From positions 36,221 to 100,220 of the forward strand of contig NZ_FNDD01000014.1 of assembly GCF_900100015.1 (NCBI RefSeq): 64,000 bases of DNA, in the 5' to 3' direction. Origin of the DNA: Vibrio xiamenensis (GTDB lineage: Bacteria > Pseudomonadota > Gammaproteobacteria > Enterobacterales > Vibrionaceae). The translations under genes and the position numbers were made by a program. This document shows, piece after piece, positions 1 through 10,299 of the stretch; the stretch's first letter is position 1; the number at the start of each line of letters is the position of its first letter. Under the pieces are notes generated by a model that had not been told where the DNA came from, made no database searches, and saw nothing but the letters and a program-made list of their open reading frames with translations.

Positions 1-271
1 GCACATTCCGATCAGTACCGATGTTCAAGAGGGCGATTTACTCGTCACATCTGGTCTCGGTGGCATTTACCCAGAAGGTTATCCGGTGGCGAAAGTGTCG
101 CTGGTGGAGCGCGATTCACGCCGTGAGTTTGCCCTGATCGAAGCGGATCCTGTGGTGGATTTTGAACGTTTACGCTATTTGCTGTTGATTTGGCCTAATG
201 ATGCTCGCCAAGATCGCGTTCAATCGGCGACGCCAGATAAAATGACAGAGGAAGAAAGCAGTGAGCAATAA
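1..271 (+). CDS. mreC: MreC C-terminal fragment (cell shape-determining protein), 5' truncated by window edge
   Basis: The open frame enters from the left edge in frame 2 and stops at 269-271. About 89 C-terminal residues are visible. They contain the end of the MreC beta-barrel domain (VTSGLGGIYPEGYPVAKV) followed by a Glu/Ser-rich tail. MreC is the periplasmic scaffold of the elongasome; with MreB and MreD it positions peptidoglycan synthesis in rod-shaped cells. The identity is supported by mreD following immediately, overlapping its last 11 bases. The start and transmembrane anchor lie outside the window. Confidence 0.93.
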   Translation, partial: HIPISTDVQEGDLLVTSGLGGIYPEGYPVAKVSLVERDSRREFALIEADPVVDFERLRYLLLIWPNDARQDRVQSATPDKMTEEESSEQ

Positions 272-749
272 GTTTCTTCAAGGGCGCATGGTGATTTTTG
301 TCACCTTCTTTGTCGCGTTAACACTGCAAACCATTCCTTGGCCGGGTATTTTGGAAATGTTGCGCCCATCATGGTTACTCTTGGTGGTGTGCTACTGGGT
401 GTTGGCGTTGCCGCACCGGGTTAACGTCGGTACTGCACTCGTGCTTGGGTTGATGTGGGACTTGTTGCTCGGCTCAACCCTTGGCATTCGCGGTATGATG
501 ATGTCTATCGTGGTGTATTTGGTTGCGCTTAACTTTCTGGTGATGCGCAACATGGCACTTTGGCAACAGGCAATTTTGATTGGTTTACTCTCAATGTTGC
601 TGGATGTTTTGGTGTTCTTTGGTGAATATTTGATCCAAGACATCTCATTTAACCCGCTATCGCTTTGGAGTGGGCTAATAAACTGTATACTTTGGCCATG
701 GATGTTTTTATTACTGCGTCGCATCAGACGCCATTGGCATATTAAGTAG
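261..749 (+). CDS. mreD: Rod shape-determining protein MreD
   Basis: This is a 162-residue, very hydrophobic protein with about five predicted membrane spans and a basic C-terminus (RRIRRHWHIK), the normal length and profile for MreD. It is an inner-membrane partner of MreC in the MreBCD elongation complex. The start is GTG at 261, inside the end of mreC, preceded by an AGAGGAAG ribosome-binding site; the 11-base overlap suggests translational coupling. The stop TAG touches the ATG of maf. Nothing is unusual. Confidence 0.95.
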   Translation: MSNKFLQGRMVIFVTFFVALTLQTIPWPGILEMLRPSWLLLVVCYWVLALPHRVNVGTALVLGLMWDLLLGSTLGIRGMMMSIVVYLVALNFLVMRNMALWQQAILIGLLSMLLDVLVFFGEYLIQDISFNPLSLWSGLINCILWPWMFLLLRRIRRHWHIK

Positions 750-1316
750 ATGAGTAAGCAACCACTTATTTTGGCCTCGGGCTCACCAAGACGTAAGGAA
801 CTTCTCCAGCAGTTGGGTTATCAGTTTGATATCGTCAAGCCTGATGTAGAAGAACGTCAACACTCCGGTGAAACTGCGCTTGAATATGTGGAGCGGTTAT
901 CGCGTGATAAAGCGTTTGCGGGGCTAAATATGGCACCCGCAAATGCGATTGTCATCGGCTCAGATACGATCGTTGTGATCGACCAACAGGTGTTAGAAAA
1001 GCCGGTAGATTTTGCCGACGCCAGTAAGATGCTGCAGCGCTTATCTGGCCAATCGCATCAAGTGATGACGGCGGTGACCGTTGCCACGCAGCACAGACAT
1101 ACGTCCACGGTGGTCACCACCGATGTATGGTTTAAAACTCTAGACCAAGAAGAAATCGTAAAATATTGGCAGTCTGGAGAACCACGCGATAAAGCTGGCA
1201 GTTATGGCATCCAAGGATTGGGTGGGCGATTCGTAACACGCATTGAAGGCAGTTATTATGCCGTTGTAGGATTACCGTTATTTGAAACTGACCAGCTCTT
1301 GCACGAATTCTTATAA
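750..1316 (+). CDS. maf: Maf-family nucleoside triphosphate pyrophosphatase (YhdE type)
   Basis: A 188-residue Maf/YhdE protein. The N-terminal signature LASGSPRRKELLQQLG (residues 8-23), the central GSDTIVV and the EKP motif are all present. Family members hydrolyse dTTP, UTP and modified pyrimidine nucleotides to the monophosphate, acting as house-cleaning enzymes and in some bacteria affecting septum formation. The ATG at 750 directly follows the mreD stop, so the gene is probably translated from the same mreBCD-maf-rng transcript, as in E. coli. Cytoplasmic; the exact substrate is inferred from family membership. Confidence 0.94.
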   Translation: MSKQPLILASGSPRRKELLQQLGYQFDIVKPDVEERQHSGETALEYVERLSRDKAFAGLNMAPANAIVIGSDTIVVIDQQVLEKPVDFADASKMLQRLSGQSHQVMTAVTVATQHRHTSTVVTTDVWFKTLDQEEIVKYWQSGEPRDKAGSYGIQGLGGRFVTRIEGSYYAVVGLPLFETDQLLHEFL

Positions 1317-1335
1317 ATTAGATTGAGGTGCGCTC

Positions 1336-2805
1336 ATGAGTGCAGAGTTGTTAATCAATGTGACCCCGAGTGAAACTCGTGTGGCCATGATTGAGGGAGG
1401 CACACTCCAAGAAGTTCATATTGAACGTGAAGCTAAACGTGGCATTGTTGGCAATATTTATAAAGGGAAAGTCAGTCGAGTCCTTCCGGGAATGCAGGCG
1501 GCATTTGTTGATATTGGTTTAGACAAAGCGGCATTTCTTCACGCATCCGATATTGTTCCTCACACCGAATGTGTTGCTGAAAACGAAAAGCAGCAGTTCC
1601 AAGTCCGTGATATTTCAGAGCTTGTCCGCCAAGGCCAAGACATCGTGGTGCAAGTGGTTAAAGACCCGCTTGGCACTAAAGGCGCACGCCTGACGACCGA
1701 CATCACGCTCCCTTCCCGCTATTTGGTGTTTATGCCAGGAGCCAGTCACGTGGGCGTCTCCCAGCGAATTGAAAGCGAAACCGAACGTGAGCGATTGAAA
1801 AAAGTCGTTGCCGATTATTGCGATGAAAACGGGGGCTTTATCATTCGCACAGCGGCTGAAGGCGCAGATGATAAAGAGTTGTCGCAAGACGCCGCGTTTT
1901 TGAAGCGCTTATGGTCAAAAGTGATGGAACGCCGCAGCAAATACAAAACCCGCTCGACGCTGTACGGTGAATTAGGTTTGTCGCAACGCATTTTGCGCGA
2001 TTTTGTCGGAACCGATCTGACAAAAATTCTGGTTGATTCTCGCCTTGAGTTTGAAAATCTGTTGGAATTCACTTCTGAATACGTTCCCGAACTGACCGAT
2101 AAACTTGAGTTGTTTGAAGGCGATAAGCCGATTTTTGATATGTACGACACCGAAAATGAGATTCAACGTTCGCTTGAGCGTAAAGTTGAACTTAAATCGG
2201 GTGGCTATTTGATCATTGATCAAACCGAAGCCATGACCACAGTCGACATTAATACCGGCGCTTTTGTTGGCCGTCGTAACTTAGAAGAGACCATCTTCAA
2301 CACCAACGTCGAGGCGACTCAGGCGATTGCGCGCCAGCTGCGGTTGCGCAACCTTGGCGGTATCATCATCATCGATTTCATCGATATGACCTCGGAAGAT
2401 CACCGTAAGCGAGTGTTGATTTCTCTAGAAGCGGCGCTGAATAAAGATCGAGTTAAAACCAATATCAACGGCTTTACTCATCTTGGTTTGGTGGAAATGA
2501 CGCGTAAAAGAACCCGCGAAAGTATTGAACATGTTCTGTGTTCGACTTGTCCAACCTGTGAAGGGCGCGGAAGTGTCAAAACGGTTGAAACCGTGTGCTT
2601 TGAAATTTTACGCGAAATTACTCGAGTTAACCGCGCTTATGACTCAGACAAGTTTGTGGTGTATGCCTGCCCAGCAGTGGAAGAAACTTTGCAAGGTGAT
2701 GAGTCACATGCACTGGCTGAACTTGAAGTCTTTATCGGTAAAGAAGTTCGTATTCAAGCGGAACCTTTGTATATTCAAGAACAATTTGATGTCGTTATGA
2801 TGTAA
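1336..2805 (+). CDS. rng: Ribonuclease G
   Basis: A 489-residue member of the RNase E/G family, the usual RNase G length and without RNase E's long degradosome tail. An S1-like RNA-binding region lies around residues 38-125. The DNase I-like catalytic region carries D304 (in VDINTGAFVG) and D347 (in IIDFIDM), the expected magnesium ligands. The zinc-link CPTC is at 405-408. RNase G matures the 5' end of 16S rRNA and degrades some mRNAs. It follows maf by 19 bases in the conserved mreBCD-maf-rng-yhdP-tldD order. Confidence 0.97.
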   Translation: MSAELLINVTPSETRVAMIEGGTLQEVHIEREAKRGIVGNIYKGKVSRVLPGMQAAFVDIGLDKAAFLHASDIVPHTECVAENEKQQFQVRDISELVRQGQDIVVQVVKDPLGTKGARLTTDITLPSRYLVFMPGASHVGVSQRIESETERERLKKVVADYCDENGGFIIRTAAEGADDKELSQDAAFLKRLWSKVMERRSKYKTRSTLYGELGLSQRILRDFVGTDLTKILVDSRLEFENLLEFTSEYVPELTDKLELFEGDKPIFDMYDTENEIQRSLERKVELKSGGYLIIDQTEAMTTVDINTGAFVGRRNLEETIFNTNVEATQAIARQLRLRNLGGIIIIDFIDMTSEDHRKRVLISLEAALNKDRVKTNINGFTHLGLVEMTRKRTRESIEHVLCSTCPTCEGRGSVKTVETVCFEILREITRVNRAYDSDKFVVYACPAVEETLQGDESHALAELEVFIGKEVRIQAEPLYIQEQFDVVMM

Positions 2806-2813
2806 GGCTGTTT

Positions 2814-5800
2814 GTGAGCTCAACTGCTACGCGCGCCTCGCGCTTTTTGTTATGGCTATTGGTGATCGTGCTGGTCACCTTGGCCATTGCGGTAACCACG
2901 CTGCGTATTGCGTTACCGAAATTAAACCATTTTCAATCTGAAATTCAGACTCTAGTGACGAAAGTGACCGGAATGGATATGCAGATTGAAAACATTAGTG
3001 GTTTTTGGCGCAATACCCATCCGTCAGTTTCTCTGCAGGGCATTCGTGCCAAACTGCCTAAAGGCAGTGACATCAAATTTGCCGCCGCCAGCGTAGACGT
3101 TGAGTTTGACCTCATTGATTCTGTACTGCAGATGCAACCTGTTATTGCTGAGCTCAATATTCATAAGCTCGGTATCGATGTCAGTTCAGTGGATTTTTTC
3201 TCTCTTAAGCAAAAAGAGCCTAATGATGAGCAAAATCCAGCGCGAACAGGCATCGACATTCTCGATAATCTGTTTTTACGCCAACTCGATAGCTTTTCAC
3301 TTATCGATGCCAATGTGATTTACAAAGGCGTCGATGAAGACGTGCGTCGACTTAAAATCGATAAACTGAAATGGCGCAACCTCGGGCGGCGACATCTTGC
3401 CGAAGGCATCGTCAGTATTGCCGACAGCAACCTCAATTCACTCAGTGTCAGCGCAGATTTTACCGATCATGGTTCTTTGATGGATGTGTCCGGTGAGTTT
3501 TATGCCTCAGCCGACAACATCAGTGTTACGCCATGGTTGACGCGTTACTTGAAAGATCAAACGGGCATTAAAACCGGTGAAATCGGACTGAGCAGTTGGG
3601 TGACCTTAGATCATTCACAGCCTGTTAACGCTTATGTCGACCTCAAGCCTTCGCAGTTGGTATGGCAGGAAGGGCAACAACACGAGCTGAATGTTGAATC
3701 GGGCGTTTTCCAATTATCTCCTTATCAAAATGGTTGGCGAGTAAGTGGTCACTCACTTAAGCTGCGAACCGATGATACGCCATGGCCAGATCTGGATTTG
3801 GCTTTGGATTACCAACCAGATAAATGGGCGCTCAATGTTTCTCAGCTTGATTTAGCCGCGATTACGCCACTGGTAAAACTGGCCCCTGATTCGAAAAAAA
3901 CATCTGATTTATTGGAACAATTTAAACTAGGCGGCCAAGTAGAAGATTTGCGCGTATCGATGGGCAAATCACTCGATAGCTTGCGTTATTCTGCGCAGCT
4001 TGAAAATGGCTCAATGGCGCAATGGCAACTGCTACCGGAACTGCATCACCTAAGTGCTCATGTCGCGGGCAATATGCAAAAGGCGGGGGTGCAACTGTCG
4101 CTTATCGATGACACTTTGCCATACGGCGACGTTTTTCAGGCGCCGCTGAATATCAAGCAAGGGCAAGTCGACTTAGTTTGGCAGCGCCAAAGCGATGGTT
4201 GGTCGCTATGGGCGGATAAAATCACTGCCGCGACGCCAGATTTACAGGTACTTGGCGCATTTCGTCTTGATTTTCCGCAAGACAAAAGCCCATTTTTGTC
4301 TTTTTACGCCGAAGCCGATCTGTATAACGCCGGAGAAACATGGCGTTACTTGCCGTCATTGGCGCTAGGTCGCAGCTTAACGGATTACCTGTCGAGTGCC
4401 ATTCAAGGCGGCAAAGTCGATACCGCAAAACTGTTATGGTATGGCGAGTTAGGCGATTTTCCGTATAAGCATAACGAAGGCGTTTTTCAGGCTTGGGTCG
4501 GCCTTGAACATGGTCAATTTAGTTTTGATACCGCTTGGCCGCCGATCACCGATTTGCAGATGAATTTGCTGTTCCAAAACGATTCGATGTACCTCGATTC
4601 CCAGCAAGCGACGCTCAAAGATGTTCATGCTTCGCGCATTAAAGGTCAAATTCCCGAATTGGCTGAAGATGGCCATCTTAAATTGGAAGCCACCACGACA
4701 GCCAGTGGTAAAGCGGTTCGCGACTACATGACGGCAACGCCACTGGTTGATTCGGTTGGCGCTGCATTGACCGCCGTTCAAGTCGAAGGCGATGTTCAAT
4801 CTTCATTCCAGTTAGATATTCCACTCAATGGTGATGAGCCACGAGCCTGGGGGTATGCGGAATTAAAAGATAACCATGTTGATATCGACGCGCCGCCAAT
4901 GTCCTTGGAGTCGGTTTCGGGCAAGATTGAATTTGATAACGATGTCGTCACGGCTGCGGGTCTATCCGCGCAATTATTGGATCAACCGATTTCGGTCGAT
5001 TTTAAAGGCGAGAGCGCTAAACAAGGCTATACCGTCGGTATTGATTTACTTGGTGATTGGGACGTTAAGCCGCTCGCGCCATATATTGGCAAGCAGTGGA
5101 CTACGCCGCTGTCTGGTCATGCGCCTTGGCGTGCTGGCGTGAAAATTCAGCTCAACGATGTTGGGTTTACGTATCAAATTGACAGCAGTGCAGACTTACG
5201 CCAAGTGGCGAGCCGTTATCCTTATCCGCTTAATAAAGCGCTTAACAGCAAGGGTAAAGCGGTGCTTCAGGCCTCTGGTAACCAAGAGCGTGTGGCTGCA
5301 CGTCTTGAGTTACCAAACGCTAAATATCAAGCCGATATCGATATTGGCGGTAGCGTGCCAGTATTGAAAGCAACCAACTTGGTACTGGGTAAGGGCAGTT
5401 TTAAAATCAGCCCTGTGGTGGGACATCACGCGCAAGTGCGGTTAAAGCAGTTCAATATCGACTCTTGGCTCGATTGGTATAATTCTTTACCGACCACGAC
5501 ACAAAGTTCAGCTTCTACGGCCAAGGCGAAAAGTGCGCCAAGCATTGAGGTTCCTTTACCTGAACGTGTAGATATGGACGTCAAAGAATTGAGCTTTATG
5601 GGTATTGATTGGAATGACGTGAATGCCACCGCGCGTAAGAAATCGGATAACTGGTCACTGGATCTTGATAGCCAAGAGATCAAAGGCCAAATTCAGTACA
5701 GTGCGGCGAACAACGACACTGTGGTCAACCTCAGCAAGTTACATCTTTATATTCCGCAGCTTGAAGATAGCGATACTCACCCTCTTGAAGCCGAGCATAT

Positions 5801-6701
5801 CAAACAGCCACTTGCGACTCAGTTAGAGAAAGATATTTATCACAGCTTGACCAATATTACCCTTAAGGCGAAAGACTTTTGGCTGCAAGGTTATAAAGTA
5901 GGTAATGCGGATGTCAAAGTGGTGCGCCAAGCCGACAAAATTGAGCTGAAAAAAATGGCGTTTTCCAGTGGCAGTAACCAAATTAATATTGATGGTTCAT
6001 GGCAGTTGTCAGACACGCTTAACCAATCGCAGTTTAACTTGTCGGCCAAAGGCGATAACAATAGTGATTTGATGGAACGCTTTGGTATTGCTTCCGGTAT
6101 TCAAAAGGCGCCATTTGAACTTAATACGTCAGTGAACTATCAAGGTTCGCCTTGGGCGATGCGTGTGAACACTTTGGCCGGCAAAGTGAAAACTAAGCTG
6201 GGTAAAGGGGTGATTTCCGATGTGAGCGGCGCGGCTAAATTGCTTGGTTTGTTCAGCTTGGATTCGATCATTCGTAAAATGCAGCTCGATTTCTCGGATG
6301 TGTTTGATAAAGGGATGGCGTTTAACTCCATTACTGGTAGCGGTGAAATTCGTGATGGTATTTTTGTCACCAACAACATTGAAATGGATGCGGTGGCTGG
6401 TGAAATGACCATTAAGGGTTTGGCTGATTTGAATAAGCGAACCGTCGATGCCGAAGTGAATTTCGTTCCGGATATTACCTCAGGGATTCCGGTGCTAACC
6501 GCGTTTGCGGTTACGCCAACCACAGCGCTTTACGTACTGGCGATCACCACAGTGATTTCACCGGTGGTGGAAGTCTTTACTCAAGTGAATTACGAAGTCA
6601 AAGGCCCTCTCGATTCGCCAACGGTAAAAGAGTTGTCGCGTAGTCGCGGAGAGTTTAAGCTGCCTGAGAAGCTGCGCAAAGAGGCAGAAGCCACTCAATA
6701 A
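2814..6701 (+). CDS. yhdP: YhdP, AsmA-family inter-membrane phospholipid transport protein
   Basis: A 1295-residue protein, slightly longer than E. coli YhdP. It has one N-terminal transmembrane anchor (about residues 8-30), then a very long beta-rich periplasmic stretch typical of AsmA/TamB-like bridge proteins, with an AsmA2-type C-terminal region. YhdP, TamB and YdbH act redundantly in moving glycerophospholipids to the outer membrane. The start is GTG at 2814, 8 bases after the rng stop, so it is probably cotranscribed. No internal frameshift is seen over 3.9 kb. Confidence 0.93.
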   Translation: MSSTATRASRFLLWLLVIVLVTLAIAVTTLRIALPKLNHFQSEIQTLVTKVTGMDMQIENISGFWRNTHPSVSLQGIRAKLPKGSDIKFAAASVDVEFDLIDSVLQMQPVIAELNIHKLGIDVSSVDFFSLKQKEPNDEQNPARTGIDILDNLFLRQLDSFSLIDANVIYKGVDEDVRRLKIDKLKWRNLGRRHLAEGIVSIADSNLNSLSVSADFTDHGSLMDVSGEFYASADNISVTPWLTRYLKDQTGIKTGEIGLSSWVTLDHSQPVNAYVDLKPSQLVWQEGQQHELNVESGVFQLSPYQNGWRVSGHSLKLRTDDTPWPDLDLALDYQPDKWALNVSQLDLAAITPLVKLAPDSKKTSDLLEQFKLGGQVEDLRVSMGKSLDSLRYSAQLENGSMAQWQLLPELHHLSAHVAGNMQKAGVQLSLIDDTLPYGDVFQAPLNIKQGQVDLVWQRQSDGWSLWADKITAATPDLQVLGAFRLDFPQDKSPFLSFYAEADLYNAGETWRYLPSLALGRSLTDYLSSAIQGGKVDTAKLLWYGELGDFPYKHNEGVFQAWVGLEHGQFSFDTAWPPITDLQMNLLFQNDSMYLDSQQATLKDVHASRIKGQIPELAEDGHLKLEATTTASGKAVRDYMTATPLVDSVGAALTAVQVEGDVQSSFQLDIPLNGDEPRAWGYAELKDNHVDIDAPPMSLESVSGKIEFDNDVVTAAGLSAQLLDQPISVDFKGESAKQGYTVGIDLLGDWDVKPLAPYIGKQWTTPLSGHAPWRAGVKIQLNDVGFTYQIDSSADLRQVASRYPYPLNKALNSKGKAVLQASGNQERVAARLELPNAKYQADIDIGGSVPVLKATNLVLGKGSFKISPVVGHHAQVRLKQFNIDSWLDWYNSLPTTTQSSASTAKAKSAPSIEVPLPERVDMDVKELSFMGIDWNDVNATARKKSDNWSLDLDSQEIKGQIQYSAANNDTVVNLSKLHLYIPQLEDSDTHPLEAEHIKQPLATQLEKDIYHSLTNITLKAKDFWLQGYKVGNADVKVVRQADKIELKKMAFSSGSNQINIDGSWQLSDTLNQSQFNLSAKGDNNSDLMERFGIASGIQKAPFELNTSVNYQGSPWAMRVNTLAGKVKTKLGKGVISDVSGAAKLLGLFSLDSIIRKMQLDFSDVFDKGMAFNSITGSGEIRDGIFVTNNIEMDAVAGEMTIKGLADLNKRTVDAEVNFVPDITSGIPVLTAFAVTPTTALYVLAITTVISPVVEVFTQVNYEVKGPLDSPTVKELSRSRGEFKLPEKLRKEAEATQ

Positions 6702-6712
6702 AGGAGAAACTC

Positions 6713-7528
6713 ATGGATCGAGTTGGCATCATTCAAATGACGTCAGGCCCAGACCCTTGGCAAAATTTGGCGGTGATTCGCGAGCAAGTTGAATCACTTG
6801 CCAAGCAGCAAGTGGCTTGGGTCGTGACGCCAGAAAATGCCTTGGTATTTGGCAAAAAGCAAGATTATCACGCCCATGCCGAGGTACTTGGCGGCGGTCC
6901 GTTACAAGCCGAGTTGAGCGATATTGCTCAGCAGTTTGGGGTGTGGTTACTTATCGGTAGTATGCCGATTCAAACCGACCAAGGTGTAACGACCACTTCG
7001 ATTTTATTTGATCCACACGGCCAGCAAATCGCTCACTACGACAAACTGCATATGTTTGACGTCGATGTTGCCGATGGCCATAAACGCTATCGCGAATCAG
7101 AAATTTTTACTCCCGGCCAACAAATCGTCCTCGCGAAGACACCATTTGCTAACTTAGGCTTAACGATCTGTTATGATGTACGCTTTCCTCATCTTTATGC
7201 GGAGTTGGCTCGCCAAGGCGCAAATGTATTTGTGGTTCCCGCTGCGTTTACCGCGGTAACCGGTAAAGCGCATTGGGAAGTGCTGTTAAGAGCGAGAGCG
7301 ATAGAAAACCAAGCTTGGGTAGTGGCGGTGAATCAGTGTGCGACACACCCGTGTGGTCGAGAAACTTGGGGGCATTCGATGGTAATCAGTCCTTGGGGAG
7401 AGATCGTCGCCAGTTTAGACAATCAGCCAAGTGTACTCACCGCTGAGTTGTGTATCGAACAAGTGCAGGAAGTGAGAACGGCAATGCCCACCGGGCAACA
7501 TGTCCGTTTTGAAACTCAATTAAAATAG
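6713..7528 (+). CDS. Carbon-nitrogen hydrolase (nitrilase superfamily, Nit/omega-amidase-like)
   Basis: A 271-residue cytoplasmic amidase. The nitrilase Glu-Lys-Cys triad is visible: E41 in TPENALVF, K111 in YDKLHMFDVD, and C153 in LTICYDVRFPHLYAE. The pattern is closest to the Nit1/deaminated glutathione amidase and omega-amidase branch, which removes ammonia from alpha-keto amides as metabolite repair. It has a strong AAAGGAGAAA ribosome-binding site and sits between yhdP and tldD with short gaps, probably in the same transcript. The substrate cannot be fixed from sequence; other omega-amidase branches remain possible. Confidence 0.88.
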   Translation: MDRVGIIQMTSGPDPWQNLAVIREQVESLAKQQVAWVVTPENALVFGKKQDYHAHAEVLGGGPLQAELSDIAQQFGVWLLIGSMPIQTDQGVTTTSILFDPHGQQIAHYDKLHMFDVDVADGHKRYRESEIFTPGQQIVLAKTPFANLGLTICYDVRFPHLYAELARQGANVFVVPAAFTAVTGKAHWEVLLRARAIENQAWVVAVNQCATHPCGRETWGHSMVISPWGEIVASLDNQPSVLTAELCIEQVQEVRTAMPTGQHVRFETQLK

Positions 7529-7540
7529 TAAGAGTGAAGT

Positions 7541-8986
7541 ATGACCATTAACCACGTTGAAGACGCTTTATTGGCTCCAGGCGGGCTAACCGAGCAAGAT
7601 GTCGCTGACACTTTATCGAGCATTGCGACCCGTCAGATCGATTACGCGGATATTTACTTCCAATCTAGCTGGCATGAGTCGTTAGTCTTGGAAGACAGCA
7701 TCATTAAAGACGGTTCATTTAATATCGATTGTGGTGTGGGCGTTCGAGCGGTGACCGGCGAAAAAACGGGCTTTGCATACTCTGACCAAATTCAGCTTGA
7801 TGGCCTAAAGCAGAGTGCGATTGCTGCGCGCGGTATTGCTCAGCAAGGGCAAAACGGCCAAGTTCAAGCTTTTAAACGCAGTGATAACCAAGCCTATTAT
7901 GGTGCGGTAAACCCCCTTGAAAGCTGGGAAAAAGAACAAAAGACCGCGTTGCTAAAAGAACTCGATGCTTACATTCGTACCAAAGAGCCACTGATTAAAG
8001 AAGTGTCAGTGAGCTTGAGTGGTGTGCATGAACAGATTTTAGTGGCTGCGACTGACGGCACATACGCTGGGGATGTTCGTCCTTTGGTACGTTTGTCTAT
8101 CAGTGTGTTAGCGCAAAAAGGCGATCGCCGTGAACGCGGCAGTGCTGGTGGTGGCGGCCGTTTTGGTTACGACTTTTTCTTGTCTGATTTGCAAGGTCAG
8201 GCTCAGGCTTATCATTTTGCCGATGAAGCGATTCGTATGGCGCTAGTGAATCTAGAAGCCGATGCGGCGCCAGCGGGAACCATGCCAGTGGTATTGGGTT
8301 CTGGTTGGCCGGGTGTGTTGCTGCACGAAGCGGTCGGTCACGGTTTAGAAGGTGACTTCAACCGTAAAGACTCTTCGGTATTTAGCGGTAAAGTGGGTCA
8401 GCAAGTGACTTCCAAGCATTGCACAATTGTCGATGATGGTACGCTTAAAGATCTGCGCGGTTCACTCAATATCGATGATGAAGGTGTCGCGGGTCAGTAC
8501 AATACTTTGATTGAAAATGGCGTACTGAAAGGCTACATGCAAGATAAGCTCAACGCCCGTTTAATGGGGGTGGCGCCGACCGGAAATGGCCGTCGTGAAT
8601 CCTACGCGCATTTGCCGATGCCACGTATGACCAACACCTACATGTTGCCAGGTGAGCATGCGCCAGAAGAAATTATCTCGACGGTTAAACGTGGTCTTTA
8701 CGCGCCAAACTTTGGCGGCGGCCAAGTGGACATTACATCCGGCAAGTTTGTGTTCTCTGCCTCGGAAGCGTATCTAATTGAAGACGGTAAAATTACTCGC
8801 CCAGTGAAAGGTGCGACGCTGATTGGCTCGGGTATCGAAGCGATGCAGCAAGTGTCGATGGTTGGTAATGATTTGAGCCTTGACCGTGGTGTTGGTGTGT
8901 GCGGTAAAGCCGGGCAAAGTTTGCCTGTGGGTGTTGGCCAGCCGACGCTCAAGCTTGATTCTATCACCGTTGGTGGCACAGAATAA
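7541..8986 (+). CDS. tldD: Metalloprotease TldD
   Basis: A 481-residue protein of the expected length for TldD. The metallopeptidase motif [11 protein letters not shown] is at residues 262-272, with the HExxxH ligands H262, E263 and H267, and the C-terminus has the family [17 protein letters not shown] segment. TldD forms a heterodimeric zinc protease with TldE/PmbA that trims unfolded peptides such as microcin B17 precursors and the CcdA antitoxin. It is the last gene of the mreBCD-maf-rng-yhdP-nit-tldD run and is followed by a strong terminator at 9013. Confidence 0.97.
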   Translation: MTINHVEDALLAPGGLTEQDVADTLSSIATRQIDYADIYFQSSWHESLVLEDSIIKDGSFNIDCGVGVRAVTGEKTGFAYSDQIQLDGLKQSAIAARGIAQQGQNGQVQAFKRSDNQAYYGAVNPLESWEKEQKTALLKELDAYIRTKEPLIKEVSVSLSGVHEQILVAATDGTYAGDVRPLVRLSISVLAQKGDRRERGSAGGGGRFGYDFFLSDLQGQAQAYHFADEAIRMALVNLEADAAPAGTMPVVLGSGWPGVLLHEAVGHGLEGDFNRKDSSVFSGKVGQQVTSKHCTIVDDGTLKDLRGSLNIDDEGVAGQYNTLIENGVLKGYMQDKLNARLMGVAPTGNGRRESYAHLPMPRMTNTYMLPGEHAPEEIISTVKRGLYAPNFGGGQVDITSGKFVFSASEAYLIEDGKITRPVKGATLIGSGIEAMQQVSMVGNDLSLDRGVGVCGKAGQSLPVGVGQPTLKLDSITVGGTE

Positions 8987-9012
8987 CTGGCAATAAGCGA
9001 ATCTTATCAGAC

Positions 9013-9043
9013 AAAAAAGCTGCGTATTGACGCAGCTTTTTTT
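9013..9043. terminator. Bidirectional intrinsic terminator between tldD and arcA
   Basis: The stem AAAAAAGCTGCG / CGCAGCTTTTTT with a six-base loop has T runs on both strands. It can end tldD (+) and convergent arcA (-). Confidence 0.92.
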
Positions 9044-9078
9044 ATGGGTGTTTGAACCTAATAAGTCGCTTTGTAATG

Positions 9079-10299
9079 TTAGATATCGTCGCGTTCAATT
9101 GGGCAACTCATACAGCGTGCACCGCCGCGACCGCGGCCAAGTTCGTTGCCTGGAATGGTCAACACTTGAATGCCCGCTTTGTCGTATTTTTCGTTGGTAT
9201 AGACGTTGCGCTCGTAACCAATCACCACGCCCGGCTTAACGGTCAGAACGTTGTTGGCGTCATTCCATTGCTCACGTTCTGCCTCATAGTTATTACCGCC
9301 GGTGGTAATGATTTTGAGCTGATCAACATTGAGCGCTTGTTCGATGGCTTTGATGTAGCTTGGTACCGATTTCACTTGCATAGCGCCGTTGCCGTTTGGA
9401 GTCAGCGACCAAGTGGCCAAATCATTGCGCATCACTTCTGGATAAACCGAAAACGTATCAACGTCCATGTGGGTCATAACCGTGTCTAAATGCATGCATG
9501 CGCGGCTTTTTGGCAACTGTACTGCGATCACTTGTTTGGCTTGTTGGTGCTTAAATAGGTTGGCCGCTAGGTTTTCAATCCCTTGCGCTGTGGTGCGCTC
9601 TGACATACCGATCAGCACGGAACCATTACCAATCACCAGTACGTCACCACCTTCGATATTGGCATTGTCGTAGTGAAGATCTTCATTGCCAAAGTATTTG
9701 ATAAATTCCTGACCAGCAAAGGTTGGGTGCCAGCGATAGATGGCACGCAGATGATTGGTTTCACGCTGGCGCGCGGGTTTCATCATTGGGTTGAGCGATA
9801 CACCGCCATACACCCAACAAGAGGTATCTCGAGTGAATAGGTGATTTGGTAGCGGTTCAATCACAAAATCAAGTGGGCGATGCAAACTCGGTAGTATTGA
9901 CGAAGAGTGAATTGGCAACTCTGAATAGGCTAAACCACCGAGTAGGATAGTTGCCAAATGTTCGTTATCCATTTCAGACAAGTATGAACGCAGATCTTTG
10001 GCAAAAGTTGGCCCATAGCGATAGTCAGAAATTTGCGTTTCGAGTAGCCAGTGACGGGCTTCGTTTATCGCCAATGTTTCGACTAGCAAGTCATGTAATA
10101 GCAGAACTTCGACATCTTGTTGTCTGAGTGTATTGGCAAACGCGTCGTGCTCTTGGCCGGCGGCTTCAACCGCTAACACATCATCGAAAAGTAATTCATG
10201 GCAATTTGAAGGGGTGAGGTGAGTTAAGGCTCTTTCTGGTCGATTTAATAACACTCGTCGCAATTGGCCAACTTCAGATCCTACGTACAGCTTACTCAT
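9079..10299 (-). CDS. arcA: Arginine deiminase
   Basis: A 406-residue enzyme converting arginine to citrulline and ammonia. The catalytic Cys is C396 in [10 protein letters not shown]; the conserved [11 protein letters not shown] and [10 protein letters not shown] segments carry the remaining active-site residues. Full length for the family. It stands alone: no catabolic ornithine carbamoyltransferase (arcB), carbamate kinase (arcC) or antiporter (arcD) is adjacent, though biosynthetic argF lies 24 kb away. An AAGGATACAAA ribosome-binding site precedes the ATG. An ARG-box-like sequence lies far upstream at 10575. Not to be confused with the ArcA response regulator. Confidence 0.97.
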   Translation of the reverse strand: MSKLYVGSEVGQLRRVLLNRPERALTHLTPSNCHELLFDDVLAVEAAGQEHDAFANTLRQQDVEVLLLHDLLVETLAINEARHWLLETQISDYRYGPTFAKDLRSYLSEMDNEHLATILLGGLAYSELPIHSSSILPSLHRPLDFVIEPLPNHLFTRDTSCWVYGGVSLNPMMKPARQRETNHLRAIYRWHPTFAGQEFIKYFGNEDLHYDNANIEGGDVLVIGNGSVLIGMSERTTAQGIENLAANLFKHQQAKQVIAVQLPKSRACMHLDTVMTHMDVDTFSVYPEVMRNDLATWSLTPNGNGAMQVKSVPSYIKAIEQALNVDQLKIITTGGNNYEAEREQWNDANNVLTVKPGVVIGYERNVYTNEKYDKAGIQVLTIPGNELGRGRGGARCMSCPIERDDI

